Shown here: positions 35,801 to 46,600 of the stretch, piece by piece | How positions within the stretch are numbered: position 1 is the stretch's first letter | Layout: each line of letters begins with the position of its first letter | NCBI GenBank assembly: GCA_015680685.1 | Contig: MNCI01004792.1 | Location: 520,558 to 584,557, forward strand | Direction of reading: 5' to 3' | Length of the DNA stretch: 64,000 bases | Source: Gnetum montanum | Lineage: Eukaryota > Streptophyta > Gnetopsida > Gnetales > Gnetaceae | The notes under the pieces: model-generated | What the model saw: only the letters and a program-made list of their open reading frames with translations | Databases searched by the model: none | Told to the model about the DNA's origin: nothing | Made by a program: the position numbers and the translations under genes

Positions 35801-36971
35801 TATAATGTCGTGATAATCTGTCATCTGTCTTGATGTTCCTTTTTTTCTGTCAGGAGCTCACCTCCGATGGGACCCCGCGGAGCCCATTGACCTGGACACA
35901 GCAGAGCCTCCATCTGATGGGGTAGTCGTGCGTAAATGTGCGTTACGCTCGACACGCTCCGTTTGGGAAAGCAGAAATATCAACGAAGCCCTGTGGAAAA
36001 AACTGCAACGATCGGAACAGAGGGCTGAGTCCTTGACTAAGGAAGTCGAGGACCTGAGGACGTGCTACGAGTTCCTACAGGCTCGCGTGACCGGCGACGA
36101 AGACTGGCGTACTGCTATGATTGATCACTCTCGTTATTGGACAGCGATCAGGAACAGCGTACAGACCAGCTGAGCGTTGGTCGAGAAAAGGATGCAAATA
36201 GAGCTCCTTGCTCAAAAGAGCCGAGACTGGAGGGACTACTGCGCAGGCGTTCAGGAATGGGGGTAGAAGGAGAAAGACCATAAGCACGTGTACAAAAGGG
36301 AAAGCACCGCCTACAGGAAATGCTACCGTGAGTCTGCTATTAAAGCACGGTCTCTGGAGGTCTTTGTGGACACCATCGGAGCGTCCGAAGCCTTCAAGAA
36401 GTTTGAAGAACAGGTAACGGTCACTGCCTCTCCAGAGAGAGCAATGGTCTTTCCTGGAAATCAAACTTCAATCCCTACCTTCTACCCAGACCCTCCTGCT
36501 TGGAGCAGCGTGGAGAAAGGAAAGGTAAAAGCAGGGATGGCTTTGGGCGAAGATGCGTGGCAAGACCTAACAGAGGACGAAATTATGAAGCGTTTGTGGG
36601 CTAGCCTAGATAAGCTTCCCTTTGCTGCTGAGGCTGGGTCATCTCAGGTAAGTTTACGCATGGCTTAACCAGCGCATTTTCAAGCATAATGTTACCTGCT
36701 CTAATTTTTTACGTTATTTATGTCTCAGATACCGGAAGATGGAGAACGTCCGGCCACTGAGGGGCCAGAGGAGGAAACTATGGAAGCAGAGGTAGAACAC
36801 GACGAAGGGCATCCTCCTGTGGAGCCAGCGTTAGAAGGAGAGTCTCATGAAGAGACAATCTTTCCAGGAGGGATATTTCCAGGAAACGATGACCTACTGG
36901 AGGACGACCTTATGGGTTTAGACTTAGAGTTGAAAGACACGGGCGATAGTGGCAGCATAGGTCATGCGTGA
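32854..36971 (+). CDS. Antisense cargo gene of C: eight-exon HAD-like (FCP1/NLI-type), coiled-coil, acidic-tail protein
   Basis: Exons inferred from GT-AG borders: 32854-32972, 33242-33691, 33826-34100, 34187-35227, 35305-35574, 35651-35779, 35854-36647, 36729-36971. Lengths sum to 3321, exactly 1107 codons. Stops occur in frame only at 35505, 36171 and 36264. Residues 1-40 are basic. Residues 41-220 resemble the FCP1/NLI-interacting HAD fold: LLVLDIFGVL (Asp51), WSH at 100-102, RNLQWIW, then NTLFMARHV and NPQGTVYY. The second motif-I Asp is Phe, and the usual DD of motif IV is Ala-Arg, so activity is unlikely. Exon 4 (about 350 residues) is uncharacterised; LFGVP contexts faintly recall plant transposon ORF domains. 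Exon 7 is charged and helical. Exon 8 is acidic. Fold call moderate; gene structure strong. Confidence 0.8.
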
Positions 36972-37683
36972 TTGTGTTTTCTGGCATCATGTCACAAATA
37001 TTTTTGAAAGACAAACACGTTATAAATTTTGCCTGATTATCGGCTATCTGTCATATTTTTTTCTTTGCCTTAGTTTAAGGCCCTTGCGGGCCGAAAGCAT
37101 AAATGGATTACGAAGCAATGCGTAAATGGCAAAGTAGCTATTAGTTTAAGGCCGTTGCGGGCCAATGCGTAATGTGTAAACGGTAAAGCAAAGCAATGCG
37201 TAAATTGTGAGTAAATGGAAAACTAGTTTAAGGCCGTTGCAGGCCAGTGCTTAAATTGTAAACTGACAAACTAGTTTAAGGCCGTTGCGGGCCAATGCGT
37301 AAGTCGAAAAGAAAAGAGCTAGTTTAAGGCCGTTGCGGGCCATTGCGTAAGAGCTGGTAGCAAACTAGTTTAAGGCCGTTGCGGGCCAATGCGTAAGAGC
37401 TGGTAGCAAACTAGTTTAAGGCCGTTGCGGGCCAATGCGTGAGAGCTTAGCAGAACGTAACCCTGGTCGTTACGTAAAGTAGTAAATGCGTAATACGTGT
37501 AATAGGCGAAGGCAAAAGGCGAAGCGTAAAAGTAAAAGGCAAACCGCAAAGCGTAAAAGGAAGAAAAGCAAAATGCGGAGCGTAAAAGGCATAGAAGCTC
37601 ATAGTTATAAAGCACATAGACGTAAAGAAAGTATTGACTGATAGATACGCCAACTTATATGCACGCACGCTGTAGAGCTTTGT
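36972..37683. repeat. AGTTTAAGGCCGTTGCGGGCC repeat array of C
   Basis: Between the cargo gene end and the protease end. Eight units occur between about 37070 and 37440, spaced 40-70 bp. The unit core is AGTTTAAGGCCGTTGCGGGC, often followed by CAATGCGTAA. 37440-37620 is rich in GCGTAAAAGGC-type motifs. Confidence 0.85.
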
Positions 37684-37797
37684 TCAGCCATCAGCACGCA
37701 ACTGCCTCTTGACGGTTTTTATGTTGACGGCTGCGTAAGGGCGAGGAGGTTTACAGTTCGACTCCTCTATGCTAACATCTAGGAATGGCAGGTCAGC

Positions 37798-40700
37798 CTA
37801 GGCTAAACCGTCAGCATTGTCATTGTTTTGTTCAGGGGCTCGGAGAGAAGGCTGGTCATCAGCCGTTTCGATCTCTGAACCCCGCTCTTCTTCAATGTTA
37901 CTAATGGTCCTGGGAGTGATCTCGTCGCCGCGTATGATAACCTCCCCCCCAGCGTAAGGCAGGTGTATCTCCTGATGGATAGGTGACGAGACCGCCCTCA
38001 GCTGAGCTAACCACAACCTTCCCAAGATCAAGTTGAAGCCTGCCATCTCCTCGACGACTAAAAATGTGGCTTCCATGGGGAATTGATTCCCCGCCACGAA
38101 CTTGATACGCACCGTCCCCTTGACTTGGACCCATGCTCCATTGAATGATTTTACACAGGCCGTCGTCGTGGGAGTGATCTGGTCGACCAAAAACAGCCTA
38201 TCCACGATGGAATAGGGGACGACATTAGCAGCCGCGCCATCATCCACATGCACCCTCCGGATCCGGAACTGGCCGACCCGAATGGTGATGAACATGGGCT
38301 CCGTCGTCACTTGACCCTTTTCTGGATCATCTTTAACAAACTCGTCCAAAAAGGTCAGCGAGGTGGGCTTGGGTCGTTCGGTTTTAGGAGGGAACATAAT
38401 AGCGTGTATTGCTTCCTCTTCAGCCGGCAAGCTGGCATCCACTGATATGGACGTCAACATGCGTACCATAGCCTCGCGGTGTTCTCGAGAAGTCATCAAG
38501 AGGTCGTACAAGCTCAGCATTGTGTTTTTCTGTTTCAGAGCTTGCTTAACCTGCGTGAAGGCGTCGAGGAGGTCCTTCTCCCAGCAGGTTGGTTTGTCCC
38601 CCTTACTTTCCTCCATCCGGCCCAAGAGACGGATCTCGCGGGGCGGGGCGGTGTCAGAAGAGTGACTATTCATCTTCCTACCGGAGGAGGGCTGCTGAAT
38701 TTCTGTGCTTTTCTCATGCTTCTGGGGCATGGTCATAGGCACAGAGGCCAGGGGCCTAGGCTTCGGGAAGCCGAGCGCAGAACTATTTTCCCCCTTCTGC
38801 TTAGGAGGGGATGCCTGATGGTGCGGGTTGGAGGTCTGTCCCTGCGTAAGGGGAGCAGCCTGTGGTCCGGGCGCCCTAATGATGAAGGGCGCTCTCGGTG
38901 TGGGCGCAGACGAAGCTGCGGCTTGGGCAGTAGCGTATGACTGAGACTGTATTTGAGAAGGTGCCCGTATAATGAACGGCGGCCGTGAGGCCCCACCTGC
39001 TGCCAAAGAAGTAGTTGCCCCGCTTGGTGAGGTGGCGGGCACACGCAAAACAAATGGTTGTTTTGGCGGCCTTTTACACTCATCGTCCGTACTTACCACA
39101 GTGATTGTATAAGGATCATAATTTGCGTTTAGCAGATCCTTGTATACATGTAATGTCTGGTTTTCTGGACGCGTGGGGTTACTGCTGTCTAGCGTCAGAT
39201 GACCTTCGTCGATCATGCGCTGAATATCGTCTTTCAACGCCCAGCAGTAATCCGTGTTGTGACCGCACATCTGGTGGTAGTCACAGAAACGGTCCAGCCT
39301 GAAGGATCTCGGAACCGCTGGCTCGTTGGGCAGAGCTAAAGAGGGGTCCTTCAGCAATTCACAGTTACGTCTGTGACGCTTCAGGGCTTCCTAGGACACC
39401 TTCTTAGGTTGAATGTGTCCTGCCGCCAACAGCTGTTTTAGCAGTTCCGAATGTTTCACCGGTAAAGCCGCGTATTTTGAGCGGTCTTTGCGCTCAAAAT
39501 TCATCTTTGGCTGGGGGGCTTGTTCGGGGGCAGCCGTGGCTTGGCTGGTGGCGGCACCAGCGGTGGCCTCAGGCGGTGTTGTTGCCGGAGCTTTCTTGTT
39601 CTTGTTCTTTGCATTCTCAGTCAGTGCGGCTACGGTCGTTGTCGTTGCCTTACCTTTGTCCTTGGCTTTGTTGTGCATGTTCTTGTAGGCGATGTACGCT
39701 GGGTCTTTGCTAGCTTCTGCAGCATCTTGGATGCTCCAGACCTGAGCGAAGGCCTGGCGTATGTCTCCAGGGGAAAGATAATACAGCTTAGACTTGATAA
39801 AGTCGTTGACTGCTCCCTTGAATATAGCCAACATGTGGGAGTTCACGATCGGGTCACGGATCTCATTCAAGGTGGCGTTCCAACGCTGTATGAACTTTTG
39901 GACTAGCTCAAGCGGGTCTTGTTTCACCCCCATAAGCTGCTCCAATGTGACTTCCGGCTTCACATTGTATCGGAATCGGGTCACGAATTGGGTCAGCAGC
40001 TCTTCCAAGGTTGAGATGGAAGAGGGTGGGAGAGCTCGGTACCAGTCTAAAGCCTTCCCTGTCAAGGACATCGCAAAGACTCTGACCAAAGTATGTGGCC
40101 ACTGTTGTAGCAACAAGGATTCGGATCTAAAGGTGGCCAAGTGCGTATTGGGATCCCCCTCCCCATTATACTTCGTAAAATGTGGGAGGGACATCCCTGG
40201 GGGCAACGACAACACAGGGACCGCTGGATTAATTGGATCATCTTAGTAGAAATCTGTAATCTGAATGGTGTCAGATCCAGCAGTCTTGAGGCGTCGCACC
40301 TCCTCAGTAAGGGTTTGGATAAGGTGGAACGCTTGATCCAGACCTGTTATAGGAGGCGTCTGTGCAGCAGGCATAGGAGCAGGAGGTTGGACTGGGTGAA
40401 CAGCCCCAGGAAACTGGAATGTAGGAGGCGGTTGATTACCTGCTGGTGAAGCAGGGGCCCGTGTAGGCTGGGAGACCTGCGAAGGCCCCCACCCGTCGAT
40501 TTGTGACGCGGGGTTAACTATTGCCTGCTGCGGGGCATAATGGTAGGTGTAACGAGGAAGCACCCTTGAAAATTGTGCTGCTGGTGCTGGCGGGGGTTGG
40601 GGATCGTAAAAGGCAGATGGATATTGTTGCACAGCAGGGTCGGTCCACTGACTTGTCGCAGGGTGTTGACCAAACGGCTGTTGTGGTATGGTCAGAGTAT

Positions 40701-41460
40701 GTTGTTGAGTTGGCGGGGGAAGCAACCTTTGCGCTAAGCGAGTTGTTGGTACAGTGTGAACCTGTACCTGAGGGATGGACTGAGGCACAGTGGTCGCCGA
40801 GATCCCCGCTGGGATGCCGAGTACGTGTTGGGACGGACCCACCCCTGCGTCTTGGCGCAGTGGTTGTGTTTTCCACCCAGACAGCTGCGTTTGGGCTAGC
40901 GGGAAGCCAGAAAGTTGTGCCTGCGCGGTTGCAGCTGGGTTCAGAGAGGCTGCCTCTCCGTCAAAAGGAAACAACGGGTCTTCTTGTGTATGGAGAGGTA
41001 GAGTATGAAATGAATTCTCCGACATGGCCGTGAATTCGTCCTCCGCGTCTTCCTCCAGCTGGGGTTCCGCCACAGGTTGTGCAGCCTGGCCTCTGGCCAA
41101 TATCAGCTGAGAGATAAGCTCGTTATGGTGCTCGGTTAAGGGGATTATATCATAAACCGTTGGCTTAAAATCGTAACCCCCTCGATGGAGCACCTCAAAG
41201 TTTCGTTTTGCCTCAAGGTCGGCTCGGGTGAGAGCCAACCTTGCTTGGATCTTGACACAAATGAAGTTGTAGTCTTCAGGGGTTATGACCGTGAAGATTG
41301 GATCTTTCCCCTGAAGCCTTAATGAACGACGCAAGGGTCCCTGAGGACCGGTTGCACCGGGGGCTGGCCCTACGGTCACTGTCAGGTTCACGGGCGCGAC
41401 ACCCGGATCGACAACGGTCATGGCGGTTGTGGCTGTTGTGTTTGAGTAGTAGGAATCCAT
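37798..41460 (-). CDS. gag: Element C gag-protease (two internal stops)
   Basis: One frame runs from ATG at 41460 to TAG at 37798, with stops at 40243-40245 and 39391-39393. The N-terminal segment contains YNFICVKIQARLALTRADLE (about 41260). A Pro/Gln-rich linker (about 40900-40350) follows. The Gag core has GKALDWYRAL (about 40050) and LEQLMGVKQDPLELVQKFI (about 39930). The zinc knuckle reads FCDYHQMCGHNTDYCW (about 39290-39240). The protease has VDDGAAANVVPYSIV (about 38240) and LILGRLWLAQL (about 38020). The TAG at 37798 replaces a Trp seen in B and E. Homology to the B protease C-terminus continues in frame beyond it to TGA at 37684. D has the same TAG. Confidence 0.92.
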
Positions 41461-41683
41461 AGATCAAGGATGAAAAAATGACTGAATATCGAATCTAAAA
41501 GAAAGAAAGCTTGACAAGCAACACAAAAGGCTTTCTACCCTGCTGGATTTCAACGAAATCGTCTTTGCGACCGATCTACACCACACGATTGGCCTTAGAC
41601 TTCCTTAGAGGTATTACGTCTATGGCCTAGGGTATAGATCTCTAAACAGAGTTACCCGAAATATTCGGATCGGAGCCTTCAGG
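41461..41683. other. Leader of C
   Basis: Untranslated sequence between the primer binding site and the gag ATG. It is similar in length and sequence to the D leader. No upstream ORF was recognised, unlike classic Ogre elements, which carry an extra ORF before gag. Confidence 0.6.
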
Positions 41684-41700
41684 CCCTCCTTCTAGCGCCA
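41684..41700 (-). promoter_or_regulatory. Primer binding site of C
   Basis: The minus strand reads TGGCGCTAGAAGGAGGG, six bases (GTTTTC) after the LTR end. It is identical in D. The tRNA was not identified. Confidence 0.85.
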
Positions 41701-42532
41701 GAAAACTGTAACGACAGAAACTGTCGGCAGCTGGAAATACTGACCGATATTCCAGCGTACACAGTTTTAGCCACGGATTCGTGCGAGGGCTAAGCTGGAA
41801 AAACGAATCCGCGGTGCCCTGAACGGTCTTGTCGATCAGACAGGGACTTATAGGTCAGTGAAAGTGGTGACGATTACAGATTCCTGCGTGACGTGATTTG
41901 TTGCGAGAGATCGTAAAACAGGGCGACAGCGACGTAGATGGATCGTTATGAAGATAAGGCTAAAACGCCAGAAATATGCTAATCGGGAGAGAGAAAAAAA
42001 AAGTGTACTTCGCAAAGATCAAAGATCTAAGTTTCAATGCTGGATCGGATATATACTTCCGTGTATATTACGTTACAACGGGAGAAAACCCCCAACAACT
42101 AAATACAAAACGAGCGCAAAACAACAAGAAAAATGTGTAGACAGAAATCTGATCTACCTTTTAGACCCAAAGCCTAGGTGCAGGGATGGTCAAGCTTTGA
42201 AGTCTATCGATCTTTTGAATGATAGAACCTGCTAACTGGGCGAGACAACTCTGCAATTCCCGTTCTGTTTCTTTGCTTTGGGTAGATCTGCTGTTAGGAC
42301 TCAGGCGTGTTGTGTTCTGTTTCGGCTAACGGTTCGTGCTTGCAGCGATTACCAAAAGGTTGCTCTTGTTTCTCTGCTCAAGGCGATGAATGTTCCCTTG
42401 CTCAGAAAATGCTCTTGTCCTCTTGATCTGCTGTCAACAAAAAGCGATAAGTGTTCTGGTACTCTGGTTCGTCAACTTGCCAACTTGCTGCCTCTCTCTC
42501 CAAAAGTCTCTCTGTATATTTGTCAGTCGGAG

Positions 42533-42540
42533 TATTTATA
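42533..42540 (-). promoter_or_regulatory. LTR TATA box of C
   Basis: Minus strand TATAAATA, followed by CTCCGACTGAC. It is conserved in the D LTRs (56934-56941, 23637-23644) and the other C LTR (26777-26784). Confidence 0.65.
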
Positions 42541-42787
42541 GGCCACGACACGTGCAACCCTGATGATGTGGGCCCGAATATCGCGGATCCTGTTGGCGTG
42601 ATTCTTTTAAGTCGCACTGCGACTATGCTCAACACGCTCATCGAACTGCGACTACGCACAACACGCTCGTTTGTGTGATGTGCGTGTAAAGAGCGGGCCC
42701 ATGGGCGTGTGTCGGCTATTTTTGCGCTCATTCACTTTTTGTTGCGTGTATGAACGTACTGACGTCAAAACAATGAGTTCAAGATTG

Positions 42788-43320
42788 TTTTACGCTCACC
42801 GCGCAGCTGTGCGTGGCAAAGCGTAAATGTAATGTATGCTCACTACGCAGCCGTGCGTGGTGAAGCGTAAACCAATTTTTAATTTACGTCCATCACACAA
42901 CTGCGCGTGATAAAGCGTAAACAATGCATAACTTACGCTTACCACGCAGCGGCGCGTGGTGGAGCGTAAGGAGCGTGCAACTTTGAATCATGACCCACGC
43001 ACTGGTACGCACCGCTGCGTAACGAGCGTAAAGGCCACTTATGTTATGCGCCGCAAGAAAAAGTCCCAAGTCGTCGTATTTTTCTGGATTTTGCCCTCGA
43101 CTGCTTTGGAGCTTATCACGCTCATCACGCTACCGTGCGTGATAGAGCGTAAACTTGTCCTTGAACAAATTCGCCTTTGGCTGTCTCGGAGCTTATTACG
43201 CTTATCACGCTGTCGTGCGTGATAGAGCGTAAACTCGTCCTTAGCCAAATTCGTTATTAGCTGTCTTGGAGCCTATTACGCTTCATCACGCTGCCGTGCG
43301 TGATAGAGCGTAAACTCGTC
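42788..43320. repeat. Array of imperfect palindromes in U3 of C
   Basis: Eight units of about 38 bp start near 42791, 42836, 42882, 42921, 43000, 43114, 43196 and 43276. Each has TTACGCT at one end, AGCGTAA at the other, and a nested pair such as ATCACGC / GCGTGAT around a 4-base loop. The last three are spaced about 80 bp apart. They lie upstream of the LTR TATA box. Confidence 0.8.
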
Positions 43321-43401
43321 CTTAGCCAAATTCGAGGCGCGTTCTTGCTCAAATCACGAATCTTCGCCTGAGGCCGAACCCGTAATTTTCACGGTGTTTC
43401 A

Positions 43402-43406
43402 GTGGA
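43402..43406. repeat. Target site duplication of C, right copy
   Basis: GTGGA directly after the LTR end GGTGTTTCA. Confidence 0.9.
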
Positions 43407-43640
43407 CGCGTGCAGAAACTGCCAGTTTTTCGTATTGGCGGACCTGTACAACGCTGCTAGTTTTATGTTGTAGCGGACGGTTGCAACATGCTAGTTTTAC
43501 GTCATGGCGGATGATTGTTGCTAGTTTAGCGTCGTGGCGGATGCATGAAGGGAATGCCAATTTTATGTCATAGCAGACGATTGTTGCCAATTTAGCGTCG
43601 TGGCGGACACGTGTTGCCATACTTGATGTTAACACTGGAT
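43402..43640. repeat. AGTTTTACGTC repeat array of D, right half
   Basis: It continues the array of 25670-25949 across the C insertion, with units such as AGTTTTACGTCATGGCGGA and AGTTTAGCGTCGTGGCGGA. Confidence 0.8.
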
Positions 43641-43646
43641 ATGCAC

Positions 43647-46600
43647 TTAGATGTAGTACCGCTTCAGATATATATGATTTCTAAGATTTGGTAACTTGTT
43701 TCTATTGATATCTGTTAGCTTGAATGCACCATTTCCATATATATCAGCTACCAAGAAAGGGCCCTCCCAGTTGGCAGAGAATTTGCTTACTGGTTCGCGA
43801 ATGACCTTGAGAACCAAATATCCCTTCTTGATAGGATGTTGTTGAAGATTGTGATGGTACTTTTGCCTCTGCTTATCTTGATACTTTTCAATGGTATCAA
43901 GCGTCTGTATTCGCTTCTCCTCTACTGAATCCAAATCCATGATCCGAGACTTGGTGTGTCGAGCCTCATTTATAATCGTGGATAGGACCATCCGTAGAGA
44001 AGGAACTTGTAATTCGAGAGGCAGCACCGCCTCGGATCCATAGACCAGGCTATAAGGTGTACATTCTATAGCTTTTCTGCGTGAGGTACGATACGTCCAT
44101 AGCACATAAAGGATCTTTTCATGTCACTGTCTCTTGTTGCTGTCGAGCATTTTCTTGAGTAAATTGATAATGACTTTGTTTGTTGCTTTAGCTTGATCAT
44201 TTTCTTGCGGGTAGTAAGGCGAGGAAAAAGATTGTTTGATGCCAAGATTGTCACAAAAGAATTTGGTTTCCAGATTGCTAAACTGTGGCCCATTGTCGGT
44301 CACTATAGTCATCAGGAGGCCAAATCTGGTTACAATGTTATCTAGAATGAAGTGATAGACCTGTTGAGATGTAATCTTCCGTAAAGGGATGGCTTCGACC
44401 CACTTTGTGAAGTACTCAGTAGCTATGATGATGAAGCTATGCCCTACGGAAGACTTTGGTGTGATGGGCCCTATGATGTCTAGTCCCCATTGTTGGAAGG
44501 GCCATGTGATCTGGGTCGTATGTAGTTCTGTAGGCGACACGTGTATGAGGTTTGCATAACGTTGATACATGTCACACATTTTGACCTTTGTAAGACAATT
44601 GTTTTTCATGTATGGCCAATAATACCCTAAGCGACGGATTTTAGAGGNTTTTTTCATGTATGGCCAATAATACCCTAAGCGACGGATTTTAGAGGCCATA
44701 GCTCGTGGCGCTATGTGTCCTCTGCATAATCCCTCATGGACTTCGCCTACTATGCATTGTGCCTGGTCTTTGTTGACGCAAGTGAGCAGTACTCCATCAA
44801 AAGAGCTACTACAGAGGGTACTGTCTCTAATGATGACGTACTGCCTAGCTTGTTTGCGAATAGCATCTTTCTGTGCATGTGTTAACTTGTGTGGTGATTT
44901 TCCATGCAAGAGGTAAGTTTTAATGTGGTCGTACCACTCTAGCGTTCTATGCTCGAGTAGTGAAGATATTTGCGCTGCCTGAATGATAGGACCAGTACAA
45001 TCTATTATTAATGTGGGACAAGTGTCGAATAAGTGCGATGAAAATTTTAAGGCTAATGTAGCTAGTGCATTGGCCAGTGCGTTATCGTTTCGGGGCACGT
45101 GTTGGGAATCGATGGTTGTGAATTGCTTTAGAAGATCTTTAGCCATATCGCATTAGGGTTGTAAATGTGCAGCCTTGTAGGCGTAGACTCCTGTGATTTG
45201 ATTTATAACAAGCATCGAATCACCCCTAATTGCCAGGTGTCGAACATCAAGTTCTCTGGTAGTTAATAATCCCCTGAGGAGCCCCTCGTACTCTGCCACA
45301 TTGTTCGTGCAGGGAAAGGTCAAGCAGTAAGCATGAAGACACACATCTTCAGGTGATAGCGTAATAACTATGGTGGCACTGCCACCTCGAACGGTTAAAG
45401 CTCCGTAGAAATATAACGTTGCTTCGGGGCCTGTTAAAATAGGGCTTAAACTATGTACATGTTCATCTAGAAATTCAGGCTCTATGATTGCCTGACTGTC
45501 AATAGGAAATGTTATTAATTGGTCAGCTATTGCTTGGCCTTTTGTAGAAGATTGACTAATGTAATGCAAATCAAATTCTACCGTGAAAGCTTTCCAACGA
45601 GCTATTTTGCTACTTTCATATAGATTATGCGTAATGGTCCTAAGGATGTTATTTTTACAGATAACGTTGACCTGGCTACAGAAGAGATAGTGCCTACATT
45701 TCTTTAGCGTAAATACTAATGCTAGGAAATTACACTGTACTTCGTTGTACCTTGTTTCGTATGCACATAGGGCATGACTCAAGTAGTAGATGGGTGCTTT
45801 TGACCCATCGCTTCTCTTCTGACAAAGTAATGTGGCTAAGGCTACTTCTGAGGTCGCAAGGTAAATGTAGAATAGCTGATCCCTTTGTGGCCAGAATACG
45901 GTTGGTAAGTGTTGATGTTCTTGTTTTAGGCTATCAAATGCATGTTGGTAATCATCTGTCCACTCAAACTTAACACCCTTCTTAAGGAGATGTTGCATAG
46001 GGTGTATTTTATCTGTTAATCTCGAGATGAACCGCCTGCTAAACTATAATCATCCTTGTAACCTGCGTAGTTGCTTAAGATCTGTGGGAGGCGTTAACTC
46101 GACAATGGCTTTGACCTTATCATGGTCTACTCGTATGCCAGTTTCTGACACCACAAACCCTAGCATGCATCCAGTTTTGACTCTGAATACACACTTCTTT
46201 GGGTTGAGCCGGAGGTTGTATTTGGAGCATCTTTTAATTACTAACTCTAGGTCCTCTGAATGATCTTCTGATTTCATAGACTTAACAGCTATATCATCAA
46301 CATAATCATTCAATCTTCCTAGGAGGTAATCACTAAAGATGTATGTCATAGCCCGTTGATACGTCGCTCCGGCATTTTTCAAGCTAAAAGGCATCATGGT
46401 ATAGCAAAAGGTCCCCCAGGGCGTCATGAATGTTGTGGTCAATTGATGTTCTGGGTTGATGCGAATTTGATTATAGCCTGAAAATCCATCCATGAAGGAT
46501 AGAAGCGCATGCCCAGCTATTGTATAGACTAACTGGTCGATACTCAGTAGTGGAAAGTTGTTCTTGATTATGGCTTTGTTTAAGTCTCGGAAGTCTATAC

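Larger units (their letters stand above)
25950..43401 (-). mobile_element. Element C: youngest and most complete Tat/Ogre-like element, with antisense cargo gene
   Basis: LTRs are at 25950-27659 (3') and 41707-43401 (5'). The perfect 5-bp target duplication GTGGA lies at 25945-25949 and 43402-43406. On the minus strand the order is LTR, primer site, gag-protease in one frame, 5.3 kb with the plus-strand cargo gene, pol in one frame, repeats, polypurine tract, LTR. It is about 17.45 kb long, in the size class of Ogre elements. Two stops interrupt gag-protease before the terminal TAG, two interrupt pol, and three interrupt the cargo gene. Confidence 0.93.
41707..43401 (-). repeat. 5' LTR of C
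   Basis: 1695 bp with TG...CA ends (TGTAACGACAG, GGTGTTTCA). The minus-strand TATA box is at 42533-42540. U3 (about 42790-43320) carries eight imperfect palindromes. This copy has no N and is the better reference for the LTR. Confidence 0.92.

Noticed and set aside
36972-37683. Envelope-like gene
   Set aside because: No signal peptide or transmembrane frame was found in any gap; the extra gene is antisense and HAD-like.
38248-41033. Long plus-strand frames opposite gag-protease of C
   Set aside because: They are antisense shadows of the Gag and protease frame; they have no homology and no conserved equivalents in D or B.
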